From NCBI GenBank assembly GCA_003162415.1, contig PMOL01000005.1, forward strand, positions 256,064 to 320,063: DNA of 64,000 bases, written 5' to 3'. The stretch's first letter is position 1; the number at the start of each line of letters is the position of its first letter. The position numbers were made by a program, and so were the translations under genes. Under the pieces are notes generated by a model. It was not told the DNA's origin and did no database searches. It worked only from the letters and a program-made list of their open reading frames with translations. Below are positions 17,915 through 30,647 of this stretch, in pieces. Source of the DNA: Candidatus Dormiibacterota bacterium. Lineage in GTDB: Bacteria > Chloroflexota > Dormibacteria > Aeolococcales > Aeolococcaceae.

Positions 17915-19009
17915 TCAGGCCACGGCGGCATCGGAGCAGACCGAGACCGCGTCGAGACACTCATCGATGATGGCGTGGACGAGGCGGTCGACACGCTGCT
18001 CACCGAGCCGCGGCGCATGACGGGAGAGTCGCTCGACGATCGCGTTCTCCCGGACGCGATCCCGCTCCGGCAGCAGAGCGGCAGACTTGTGCTGCTGCAC
18101 CGCCTCCACCATCGCCACGCGGTATTCGAGCATGCGGAAGACCGCATCGTCGATCGTGTCGATCATCGCCCGGCATCCGGCAACCGACCCTGCGACAGCT
18201 GGGCGCGTCATCGCGCACAGCGACAGTGATGTCTGCACGATTCGGGTCAGCACCTGTGGCGTGATCGCCTGTGCGGCGTCGCATAACGACGCGGCCGGGT
18301 CGGGATGACACTCGATGAGGAGTGCGTCAGCGCCGGCCGCAAGTGCCGCGACGGCGAGTGACGGGACCCAACGCGCATTGCCGGCGGCATGGCTCGGGTC
18401 GACTGCGATCGGCAGATCAGTCATATCTCGCAGGACGGCGATCGCGCCGACATCGAGTGTGTTCCGGGTTGCGGTTTCGAAGGTTCGGATGCCGCGCTCG
18501 CAGAGGACGATCTGGCGGTTGCCCTCGGCGGCGATGTAGTCGGCGGCCGCGAGCCATTCGTCGTAGGTTGCCGACATCCCACGCTTAAGGATCACTGTCA
18601 TGCCGCTCTGTCCGGCTGCGCGCAGCAACGGTGTGTTGTGCATCGAGCGCGCTCCGATGAGCAGCGCATCGACATGGGGGCGCAGCAACTCGATGTCCTC
18701 GGCGGCGAGCGGTTCGGCGATCACGGGCAAGCCGGTCACGCGTTTCGCCTCGTCGAGCAGAGGCAGCCCAGCAGTTGTTCCGAGGCCCTGGAACGATCCA
18801 GGGCGTGTCCGCGGTTTGAGGACGCACCCTCGCAGTACCGATGCGCCGGCCCGATGGGCGGCGACCGCATGTTCGACGTAGCCCGCCTCGACCGCGCACG
18901 GCCCCGCGATGACCGGCACGGTATCGCCGCCGACCTCGACGGCGCCGATGCTGACGCGGTGCGTGTCCTGGCGTCGGGTCGCGCTGATGAGCAGCGGCTC
19001 GATGGTCAC
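17915..19009 (-). CDS. 3-deoxy-7-phosphoheptulonate synthase (type I beta) fused to C-terminal AroQ-type chorismate mutase
   Basis: AGPCAVE, KPRTRPGSFQGLG, LKRGMSATYDEWLAAADYI, DPSHAAG; C-terminal CRAMIDTIDDAVFRMLEYRVAMVEAVQQHKSAALLPERDRVRENAIVERL. Confidence 0.93.
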   Translation of the reverse strand: MTIEPLLISATRRQDTHRVSIGAVEVGGDTVPVIAGPCAVEAGYVEHAVAAHRAGASVLRGCVLKPRTRPGSFQGLGTTAGLPLLDEAKRVTGLPVIAEPLAAEDIELLRPHVDALLIGARSMHNTPLLRAAGQSGMTVILKRGMSATYDEWLAAADYIAAEGNRQIVLCERGIRTFETATRNTLDVGAIAVLRDMTDLPIAVDPSHAAGNARWVPSLAVAALAAGADALLIECHPDPAASLCDAAQAITPQVLTRIVQTSLSLCAMTRPAVAGSVAGCRAMIDTIDDAVFRMLEYRVAMVEAVQQHKSAALLPERDRVRENAIVERLSRHAPRLGEQRVDRLVHAIIDECLDAVSVCSDAAVA

Positions 19010-19104
19010 TGTGTGGCACCTCCGTGTGGTGATGGGCCATCACACGGGATCCCGGGGCTGACCCATCTCTGATGAACCAGCCCTGGTAACGACTGCGCGT
19101 TGGT

Positions 19105-19167
19105 CTAGAAAACCCCCGGCAGCCTTACGGCTGGCGGGCCAAAGTATCGACGCGCAGTTGCGGCCAT
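19105..19167 (-). CDS. candidate attenuator leader peptide MAATARRYFGPPAVRLPGVF
   Basis: 20-codon ORF with adjacent Tyr and Phe codons upstream of DAHP synthase; overlaps intrinsic terminator. Confidence 0.45.
   Translation of the reverse strand: MAATARRYFGPPAVRLPGVF
19107..19138 (-). terminator. candidate intrinsic terminator/attenuator in DAHP synthase leader
   Basis: Minus strand CCCGCCAGCC-GTAA-GGCTGCCGGG (one mismatch) followed by GGTTTTCT. Confidence 0.6.
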
Positions 19168-19175
19168 TGACGCAA

Positions 19176-19184
19176 ACCCTAGCA
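19176..19184 (-). promoter_or_regulatory. candidate extended -10 element for DAHP synthase leader
   Basis: Minus strand TGCTAGGGT, ending 8 nt before the leader-peptide ATG. Confidence 0.4.
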
Positions 19185-19230
19185 CACGCGCGGCGTCCTC
19201 GATCGGCAACTTGATCTGAAAGGCCCGAGC

Positions 19231-23753
<4,523 letters not shown>

Positions 23754-23754
<1 letters not shown>

Positions 23755-25187
23755 TGGGCCCGCGAACAGGTTTCCTGGAGCACACGCGCCACACGGCCCA
23801 CAAGCGGCCGGTGGCGGAGCGCATCGCCGACTACCGCGAGGTCTATGTGCCGCTCCCGGTCCAGGTGTTGCGCGAGCAGGGATCGCGATGCATGGACTGC
23901 GGGGTCGCGTTCTGTCACCACGGATGTCCGCTCGGCAATCTCATCCCCGAATGGAACGACCTCGTCTCTCGCGATGACTGGAGAGCCGCGGTAGAGCGCC
24001 TCCACGCCACCAACAACTTCCCCGAGTTCACCGGCCGCCTCTGCCCGGCTCCATGCGAACCGGCGTGCGTGCTGGCGATCAACGACGATCCGGTGGCGAT
24101 CAAGCAGATCGAGCAGTCGATCATCGATCGCGCGTTTGACGAGGGCTGGATCCGTCCGGAGCCGCCGGCGCACCGCACCGGACGGCGCGTCGCCGTCGTC
24201 GGCTCTGGACCGGCGGGGCTCGCCGCGGCGCAGCAGCTCAACCGCGCCGGCCACCGTGTGACCGTCTTCGAGCGTTCGGATCGCATCGGTGGCCTGCTCC
24301 GGTACGGGATCCCCGATTTCAAGATGGAGAAATGGGTCATCGACCGGCGCATCGATCTCCTCGAGGCGGAGGGGATCACCTTCGAGACCGGCTATGACAT
24401 CGGTGTCGACGTCAGCGCAGAGCAATTGCGTGAGCGATTCGACGCAGTCGTGCTGGCGGTCGGCGCCGACCGGCCGCGCGACATGGACGTACCCGGGCGC
24501 CGGCTGCGCGGGATCCATTTCGCGATGGACTACCTGGTGCAGCAGAACCGCCGGGTTGCCGGGGAGCGCGTCAACGCTCACCCTGAGATCACTGCGCGCG
24601 GGCGGAGGGTCCTCATCGTGGGAGGCGGCGATACCGGTGCGGACTGCCTCGGCAACGTGATCCGTGAGCAGTGCAGCGAAGTGCAGCAGCTCTACATCTA
24701 CGCGCAGCCGCCCGACACCCGCGCAGAGGGGAACCCCTGGCCGCAGTGGCCGTTGATCCTCCGCACCTATCCCGCCCACGACGAGGGCGGCTCGCGGGAG
24801 TTCGGCCTCATGGTGACGCGTTTCGAGGGCGAGCACGGAGACCTGCGCAGCGTTCGTGCGGTTCGCGTCGAGGCCCGTCGCGAGGATGGGATCCGCACGT
24901 TCGTCCCCACCTTCGACGCGGAGGTGCAGCTCGATGCCGACCTCGTGCTCATTGCAATCGGCTACGAGGGCGCCACGCGATCCGCGCTGCTCGATGGGCT
25001 GTCGGTGACATTCGACGCCCGCGGGAATATCGGCGTCGACGAGGGGTTCACGTGCGCCACGCCGGGTGTCTTCGCGGCCGGGGACGCGGTTCGCGGTGCG
25101 TCGCTGATCGTCTGGGCGATCGCGGATGGGCGCGCTGCCGCACGCACCTGTGACGCGTACCTGACCGGGAGCGTTCGGCTCCCCTGA
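23754..25187 (+). CDS. gltD: glutamate synthase small subunit
   Basis: CMDCGVAFCHHGCPLGNLIPEWND; GSGPAGLAAAQQLNRAGH; overlaps gltB stop. Confidence 0.95.
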
Positions 25188-25215
25188 ACGTGGTGCGCGC
25201 CATGGATGTCTCGTA

Positions 25216-25548
25216 ATGACACCGGCGCGGGCGCGACAGCTCGCACTGGCGCTGCCGGAGGTCGTCGAGCAGGATCACCACGGGTTTCCGTCATTTCGCG
25301 TCGCCGGCAAGATTTTCGCCACGCAACCCGACGGGCAGCATCTCAACGTCATGCTCGATGAGCCTGCGATACGAGCAGCGTTGAGCATCGACCCCGACGG
25401 CTGCGAGGAGTTGTGGTGGGGCCGGCGGCTCCGCGGCGTGCGAGTGGACCTGGCCCGCGTCAGGCCCGCCCTGCTCTCGGATCTGCTCGCCGACGCGTGG
25501 CGGCGCAAGTGCCCACCGAAGCTGCTGGCGAGAGAACCCTCGGGTTAG
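25216..25548 (+). CDS. MmcQ/YjbR family protein
   Basis: ALALPEVVEQDHHGFPSFRVAGKIFATQPDGQHLNVML. Confidence 0.75.
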   Translation: MTPARARQLALALPEVVEQDHHGFPSFRVAGKIFATQPDGQHLNVMLDEPAIRAALSIDPDGCEELWWGRRLRGVRVDLARVRPALLSDLLADAWRRKCPPKLLAREPSG

Positions 25549-25687
25549 GGCCGGTGGGGTCGCATCACCAGGAGTGCTAGGCGTGCCACGCCGTGTCCAA
25601 GTGTGATAGTCTCACTATACAAATCAGCTACAAGATCGCTAGCGGTATCCGCGCGGAGATACCAGCGAAGAGAAAGGAGGCACAACA

Positions 25688-25915
25688 ATGGGTCTAGGAG
25701 TGGGCATCTTTCTGATAGCCGTGGGAGCCGTGCTGGCTTTCGCGATCCATGTGACCACCAATGGGGTCGACCTTCACACCATCGGGTACATCCTGATGGG
25801 GGTCGGTGCCCTGGGGATCGTTCTTTCGTTGATCTTCTGGTCGTCCTGGGGCGGTCCTGGCTCCATCAGGCGCAACGGAACCACCACGACCACGGTCGAC
25901 GACCGTCCGCTCTAA
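25688..25915 (+). CDS. DUF6458-like small membrane protein
   Basis: 75 aa, two TM helices, strong SD GAGAAAGGAGG upstream. Confidence 0.65.
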   Translation: MGLGVGIFLIAVGAVLAFAIHVTTNGVDLHTIGYILMGVGALGIVLSLIFWSSWGGPGSIRRNGTTTTTVDDRPL

Positions 25916-25981
25916 GAGCGGACGCGTACGCCGATCGACCAAGCAGAGCACCATGAAGTTCGCGGCACAAGGAGGCGAGGC

Positions 25982-26137
25982 ATGATCGTACTGGGCATCA
26001 TCCTGCTCATCATCGGGTTGGTGGCAGCGATCCCAATCCTGGTGACCATCGGGGTCATTCTCATCGTCATCGGGGTCGTGCTCGAGCTGCTCGGAATAGC
26101 CGGGCATGCGGTGGGCGGCCGCCGCCACTACTACTGA
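25982..26137 (+). CDS. 51-aa DUF6131-like membrane protein
   Basis: Manual translation MIVLGIILLIIGLVAAIPILVTIGVILIVIGVVLELLGIAGHAVGGRRHYY; SD AAGGAGG upstream; below ORF-track size cutoff. Confidence 0.75.
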   Translation: MIVLGIILLIIGLVAAIPILVTIGVILIVIGVVLELLGIAGHAVGGRRHYY

Positions 26138-26167
26138 GGCGTCGGGTCACCGACGAGACCAATTCCG

Positions 26168-26205
26168 AAAAAGACACGTCCCGTTCGCGGGACGTGTCTT
26201 TTCTT
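26168..26205 (+). terminator. intrinsic terminator, possibly bidirectional
   Basis: AAAAAGACACGTCCCG-TTCG-CGGGACGTGTCTTTTCTT, 11-bp perfect stem. Confidence 0.9.
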
Positions 26206-26249
26206 CGCAGGCGCAGTCAGCGGGACCGCCGTACACTGACCGGCACTCC

Positions 26250-26798
26250 ATGCCTGAAGAACCGGCCGCGACCCACGGCAACCACCCGCAGGATGCGAGG
26301 GGATCGGGCGGAATCAGCGGCGTCCTCTCGTGGCCCGAAATTCGTCGTGGCACACCGCTTCGCGTCCTGATCGACCTGGTTCAATACGGCGTCGCGATCG
26401 TGTTGCTCGTCCTCGCGGCGGTCGTGCTGGTGCGGAGCTTCATCGATTTCTTCACGTCATCATCGGGCTACACACAGGCGCTGATCAGCGCTGTCGATGG
26501 CGTCCTGGTCGTGATCATCCTCGTCGACATCATGCGTACCGTGCTGACACACCTGGCAGGGTGGGGCTTTCCTTTTCGACCATTTCTCGTCATCGGCATC
26601 ATCGCCGCGGTCCGGGACATCCTCGCGGTCTCGACGCGTCTGACCTTCTCGGCCGGTGCACAGCCGACAGGCACCCCAACGATCACTCAGTCGTTGTTCG
26701 AGCTGGGAACCAACGCCGGCGTGATCCTGGTGCTGGCGGTCGCGCTGTTTCTCACCCGAGGGCAGAACGTCGACGCCGAGGCCGACCCCAGGCAGTAA
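26250..26798 (+). CDS. PsiE-like phosphate-starvation-inducible family membrane protein
   Basis: LIDLVQYGVAIVLLVLAAVVLVRSFIDFF...VDGVLVVIILVDIMRTV...RPFLVIGIIAAVRDILAVSTR. Confidence 0.7.
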   Translation: MPEEPAATHGNHPQDARGSGGISGVLSWPEIRRGTPLRVLIDLVQYGVAIVLLVLAAVVLVRSFIDFFTSSSGYTQALISAVDGVLVVIILVDIMRTVLTHLAGWGFPFRPFLVIGIIAAVRDILAVSTRLTFSAGAQPTGTPTITQSLFELGTNAGVILVLAVALFLTRGQNVDAEADPRQ

Positions 26799-26872
26799 CC
26801 CTCGGTTGACCGGAGTGGTCTCCTCGATGGACTCATCCATCGTCGAGTACTCCCGGTCCGTTAGCGAGGGTT
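26797..26872. repeat. extended imperfect stem-loop between convergent genes
   Basis: AACCCTCG..GACCGGaGT..CTCGATGG-actcat-CCATCGtCGAG..ACTCCcGGTC..CGAGGGTT. Confidence 0.7.
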
Positions 26873-27490
26873 GGGCCGGTCCAGATTCCAGTGACGTCCC
26901 ACGACCGCGAGCCACAAGCCTTTCGGCGTCATTGTCAGGGCGAACCGGCTGATCATTCGCTGGCCACCCTCGTGGTCGCCGTACATGAGGTCGATGGTCA
27001 CCGGTTGCCCCGCGGTCGCCGCGTCACGTGCCACCGAGAAGATCGACTCGCTCGGATCGCGGAACGCGCCCTGCCAGAAGCCGGCGTCGCCGGCAGGCAC
27101 ATAGATATCTCGTGTGAGCCGTCGAAACTCGCGGCTGTCGCGCGGCTCGCCCGTGGTAACTCGTTCGGGGTAGAAGTACCAGCCGTGGAGCACAGCGATC
27201 CCCGAGCCGGCGTTGCGCAGACCGATCACCAGGTAGATCGCCTCGGGACTGACCTCGAATGCAGCATGACCGCCTTCGATGGTCACCCAGTGCTGGTCGG
27301 CAAAGGACACCTTCTGGGGTGGATCCTGGAGTCGCGAAGGCATGAGCACGGGACGCAATCCGGCCAGGAGCGAGCGCTCGGCTGCCCGGGCCGCGCGGTT
27401 GGCGGAACGAACCGACGAGAACGTGGCGACCGCGAGGACGAGGGTTCCGCCCGCGGTCGCGAGCGCCGAGATGGTTACCCAGTCGACCAT
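26861..27490 (-). CDS. hypothetical protein with N-terminal TM helix
   Basis: MVDWVTISALATAGGTLVLAVATFSSVRSANRAARAAERSLLAGLRPVL; upstream ORF extension runs antisense/out of frame through the HxlR gene. Confidence 0.65.
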   Translation of the reverse strand: MVDWVTISALATAGGTLVLAVATFSSVRSANRAARAAERSLLAGLRPVLMPSRLQDPPQKVSFADQHWVTIEGGHAAFEVSPEAIYLVIGLRNAGSGIAVLHGWYFYPERVTTGEPRDSREFRRLTRDIYVPAGDAGFWQGAFRDPSESIFSVARDAATAGQPVTIDLMYGDHEGGQRMISRFALTMTPKGLWLAVVGRHWNLDRPNPR

Positions 27491-27501
27491 GAGGCGGGAG
27501 C

Positions 27502-28020
27502 TTACCGATCCCGCCTGTGCATGGTCATTTGTGGACGCGTGGTCAGGCCGGGTGCGAGACGAGGGCGCCAGGCTTGTGCCCCGGGGCCCGTGGACGCGAC
27601 CACGTCGCGAGCTCCGAGACGCTCGCCGCACGAGCCGCACACCATCATCGCCTCGGTGACCGCTCCACACGATTTGTGCGTCACCAGCAGCGGTGGCCCG
27701 CTCGGCGCGGCATAGCGATCGCCCCACTGACGCATCGCGGTGAGCACGGGCCAGAGGTCGCGCCCCTTGTCGGTGAGACGGTAGTCGTGCCGCGGCGGAT
27801 GCGCGGAGTACTGCACGCGCACCAGCACCCCCGCGCCCACGAGCGTGTTCAGCCGCTCGTGAAGGATGTTGCGGGAGATGCCGAGCCGGCGCTGGAAGTC
27901 GTCGAAGCGGGTCACGCCGAGAAACGCGTCCCGGACGACGAGCATGCTCCACCATTCCCCGACGACCTCGAGGCACTGCGCAACCGAGCAGTCCATCCCG
28001 GCAAAGCTCTTGCGATCCAT
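27502..28020 (-). CDS. HxlR family transcriptional regulator
   Basis: MDRKSFAGMDCSVAQCLEVVGEWWSMLVVRDAFLGVTRFDDFQRRLGISRNILHERLNTLV. Confidence 0.92.
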   Translation of the reverse strand: MDRKSFAGMDCSVAQCLEVVGEWWSMLVVRDAFLGVTRFDDFQRRLGISRNILHERLNTLVGAGVLVRVQYSAHPPRHDYRLTDKGRDLWPVLTAMRQWGDRYAAPSGPPLLVTHKSCGAVTEAMMVCGSCGERLGARDVVASTGPGAQAWRPRLAPGLTTRPQMTMHRRDR

Positions 28021-28037
28021 TCTTCCTAGCATAGTGA

Positions 28038-28057
28038 GTTGCATAATAGAACGCAAC
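28038..28057. promoter_or_regulatory. candidate HxlR operator
   Basis: GTTGCATAATAGAACGCAAC inverted repeat (GTTGC/GCAAC) between divergent HxlR and MFS genes. Confidence 0.5.
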
Positions 28058-28072
28058 CTCTACAGTCACCGC

Positions 28073-29539
28073 ATGACCGAGGTGAGCGCTCCCGCGCCGA
28101 GCACTCCCGCCGCGACCCCGGTGAGCCGGCGGCGGGTCATCTTCGTGGTCACCGCGCTCGCTGCCTTCATGGCATCGCTGGATCTGTCGATCGTCAACGT
28201 GGCGTTTCCCGCGCTCGAACGCTCGTTTCCGAGCGACCCTCGCGCGACGCTCGCGTGGGTGATCACGAGTTACGGCATCGTCTTCGGGTCGCTGCTGGTG
28301 ATCGCGGGCCGCACGGCGGACCGCCTGGGCAGCCGGCGGGTGTTCTTAGCCGGCCTCACCGTCTTCACCGCCGGCTCGGCTCTCTGCGGCCTGGCGCCTT
28401 CGGTGGCGCTGCTCGTGGCTGGCCGGGTGATCCAGGGGTGTGGCGCGGCCGCGCTCCTGCCGGCGTCGCTGAGCCTGCTGCTCGCCGCATTTCCCAGTGA
28501 CCGCCGCTCACAGGTGGTCGCGCTGTGGGGTGGGGTCGGTGCGCTGGCGGTGGCCACCGGGCCGTCGTTCGGCGCGGCGCTGATCACCGTCGGAGGCTGG
28601 CGCTGGGCGTTCTTCGTGAATGTGCCGATCGGGGCGGTCGCGTGGATCGCGGGCCGTCGCGTCCTCGTGCAGTCACGTCCGGCCACGCCCGGAGCGGCGC
28701 CGGACTACCTCGGTGCGATGTTGATCGCGTTGACTCTCTCGGCGCTCGTCCTCGGCATCACCGAAGGGCCGACCTGGGGCTGGTCGACGGCGCCCGTGAT
28801 CGCGTGCTTCGCCGGGGCCGTGGTCGTCGGCACACTTTTTCTCCTCCGGTCTGCACGGCATCCCGAACCGGTCCTCGATCTGACGCTCTTCAGGGCGCGC
28901 TCGTTCAGCGTGGCCAATGCCGCGACCTTTCTCTACGCGATGGGATTCTTCGCGATGCTGCTGGGCAACATCCTGTTCCTCACCAGCGTGTGGCACTACC
29001 CGATTCTCGAGGCGGGTCTCGCAGTGACGCCGGGTCCGCTCGTGGTCGCGCTGGTGTCGGGCCCCGCCGGCCGCATGGCGGCACGGGTGGGATTTCGCAG
29101 GGTGCTGCTTGCCGGTTTCACCGTGTTCCTGGCCGGGCTGGTATGGCTCGCGACTCGCGTCGGACTCCAACACGACTACCTGACGACGTGGTTGCCGGGG
29201 ACGCTGATCATCGGGCTCGGCATCGGGCTCACCTTCCCCGTGCTCAGTGCCGCGGCGGTCTCGAGCCTGCATCCCAACCGGTTCGCCGTCGGCAGCGCGG
29301 TCAACCAGACTGCGCGGCAGATTGGCGGCGCGTTCGGCATCGCCTTGCTCGTGGTCATCCTGGGAACGCCGCACAGCCCAGCAGAAGCACTGGCGCATTT
29401 CCACAACCTGTGGTGGTATGCGGCCGCCGCCACTGCGCTCTCGGGGAGTGCGTGCACGCTGATCAGCCACAGGCCGCGAGTTGTGGTCGAAGCGGCGCCC
29501 GTCGCCGAGGCGGTCACCGAGGCCCGCGCCGCGGTCTAG
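28073..29539 (+). CDS. MFS drug transporter, DHA2/EmrB-QacA type
   Basis: FMASLDLSIVNVAFPALERSF; 14-TM-like hydrophobic pattern; ATG 28073. Confidence 0.9.
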   Translation: MTEVSAPAPSTPAATPVSRRRVIFVVTALAAFMASLDLSIVNVAFPALERSFPSDPRATLAWVITSYGIVFGSLLVIAGRTADRLGSRRVFLAGLTVFTAGSALCGLAPSVALLVAGRVIQGCGAAALLPASLSLLLAAFPSDRRSQVVALWGGVGALAVATGPSFGAALITVGGWRWAFFVNVPIGAVAWIAGRRVLVQSRPATPGAAPDYLGAMLIALTLSALVLGITEGPTWGWSTAPVIACFAGAVVVGTLFLLRSARHPEPVLDLTLFRARSFSVANAATFLYAMGFFAMLLGNILFLTSVWHYPILEAGLAVTPGPLVVALVSGPAGRMAARVGFRRVLLAGFTVFLAGLVWLATRVGLQHDYLTTWLPGTLIIGLGIGLTFPVLSAAAVSSLHPNRFAVGSAVNQTARQIGGAFGIALLVVILGTPHSPAEALAHFHNLWWYAAAATALSGSACTLISHRPRVVVEAAPVAEAVTEARAAV

Positions 29540-30609
29540 GCGGCCAGCACCCGTCGCGCCTCACGCGCCATCTCAGCGTCCTCGCGCGCCGTGACCACGA
29601 TCACGGCGGATCCCCGATCCGCGGGCGCGATGACCGCGTCCCCGTCGGCAGGCAGCAGCGACCCCGGAAGTCCGAGAAGGCTGAGCCGAGCGCAGACGCG
29701 CTCGCGAACCAACGCCGAGTGCTCGCCGATCCCCCCGGTGAAGACCAGTGCGTCGAGGCGGTCGAGTGACGTGGCAAGGCCGCCGATCACGCGGCTCAGC
29801 ACGTGGACGTATACATCGAGTGCGAGGACGCAGGACTGGTTGCCGAGCGCCGCCTCGCGCTCGACGTCGCGGATGTCCGACATCTCGCAGAGCCCGAAGA
29901 GCCCGCTGCCGTGCTCGAGCAACCGCGTCATCGCGCCGACGGTGAGCCCGTGGTAATCCTGGAGCCAGAGCAGTGCGCCCGGGTCAATGGTGCCGCTTCG
30001 TGACGCCATCACCGCGCCCTCGAGTGGCGTGAATCCCATGCTCGTGTCGACACTTCGTCCATCGCGCACCGCGCAGGCCGAGACGCCAGAGCCGATATGT
30101 GCAATCACGACGTGGAGCTCATCGACCGGCCGTTGCACCAACTCCGCGCTGCGCCGGCTCGACCATGCATACGACAGGCCGTGGAAACCGTAGCGGCGCA
30201 CTCCCCACGAGCGCCAGTGCGCCGGCACCGCGTAGGTGGTGGCGAACTCGGGGATGTCTGCGTGAAATGCCGTATCGACACAAACGACCTGGGGCCGGTC
30301 GATGCTCGCACGCGCAGCATCGAGCAATGCCAGCGCGGGGGGCACATGCAGCGGTGCGAGCGCGACGGCCGCGTCGAGCTGGCGACGCACCTGGTCGTTG
30401 ACGAGTGCCGCGTGCCGTATTGCCGCACCACCGTGGACGAGCCGGTGGGCGACTGCGTCGACACGTCCCACCCGGGCGGCGAAGTCGCGCAACGCGCTGA
30501 TGGGATCCGCACCGCCGTCAGTCTCCTGCGCGTCCTCGACATTGTCGTTGTCGTCGACCACGCTGAGCTTCAGGCTGCTCGAGCCCGCATTGACCGCGAG
30601 GATTCGCAT
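29536..30609 (-). CDS. ackA: acetate kinase
   Basis: MRILAVNAGSSSLKLSV, DTAFHADIPE, YGFHGLSYAW, HIGSGVSACAV. Confidence 0.93.
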   Translation of the reverse strand: MRILAVNAGSSSLKLSVVDDNDNVEDAQETDGGADPISALRDFAARVGRVDAVAHRLVHGGAAIRHAALVNDQVRRQLDAAVALAPLHVPPALALLDAARASIDRPQVVCVDTAFHADIPEFATTYAVPAHWRSWGVRRYGFHGLSYAWSSRRSAELVQRPVDELHVVIAHIGSGVSACAVRDGRSVDTSMGFTPLEGAVMASRSGTIDPGALLWLQDYHGLTVGAMTRLLEHGSGLFGLCEMSDIRDVEREAALGNQSCVLALDVYVHVLSRVIGGLATSLDRLDALVFTGGIGEHSALVRERVCARLSLLGLPGSLLPADGDAVIAPADRGSAVIVVTAREDAEMAREARRVLAA

Positions 30610-30647
30610 CGATCAGCCCGGTGCGGTGGGCAGCGACCAGGGCTCGC

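Noticed and set aside
27491-28069. Upstream extension of minus ORF 26861..28069
   Set aside because: Arg/Ala-rich out-of-frame translation through the HxlR gene; MVDW at 27490 is the likely start.
29536-29539. CTAG shared by stop codons of MFS and ackA
   Set aside because: Simple convergent stop overlap; common and not informative.
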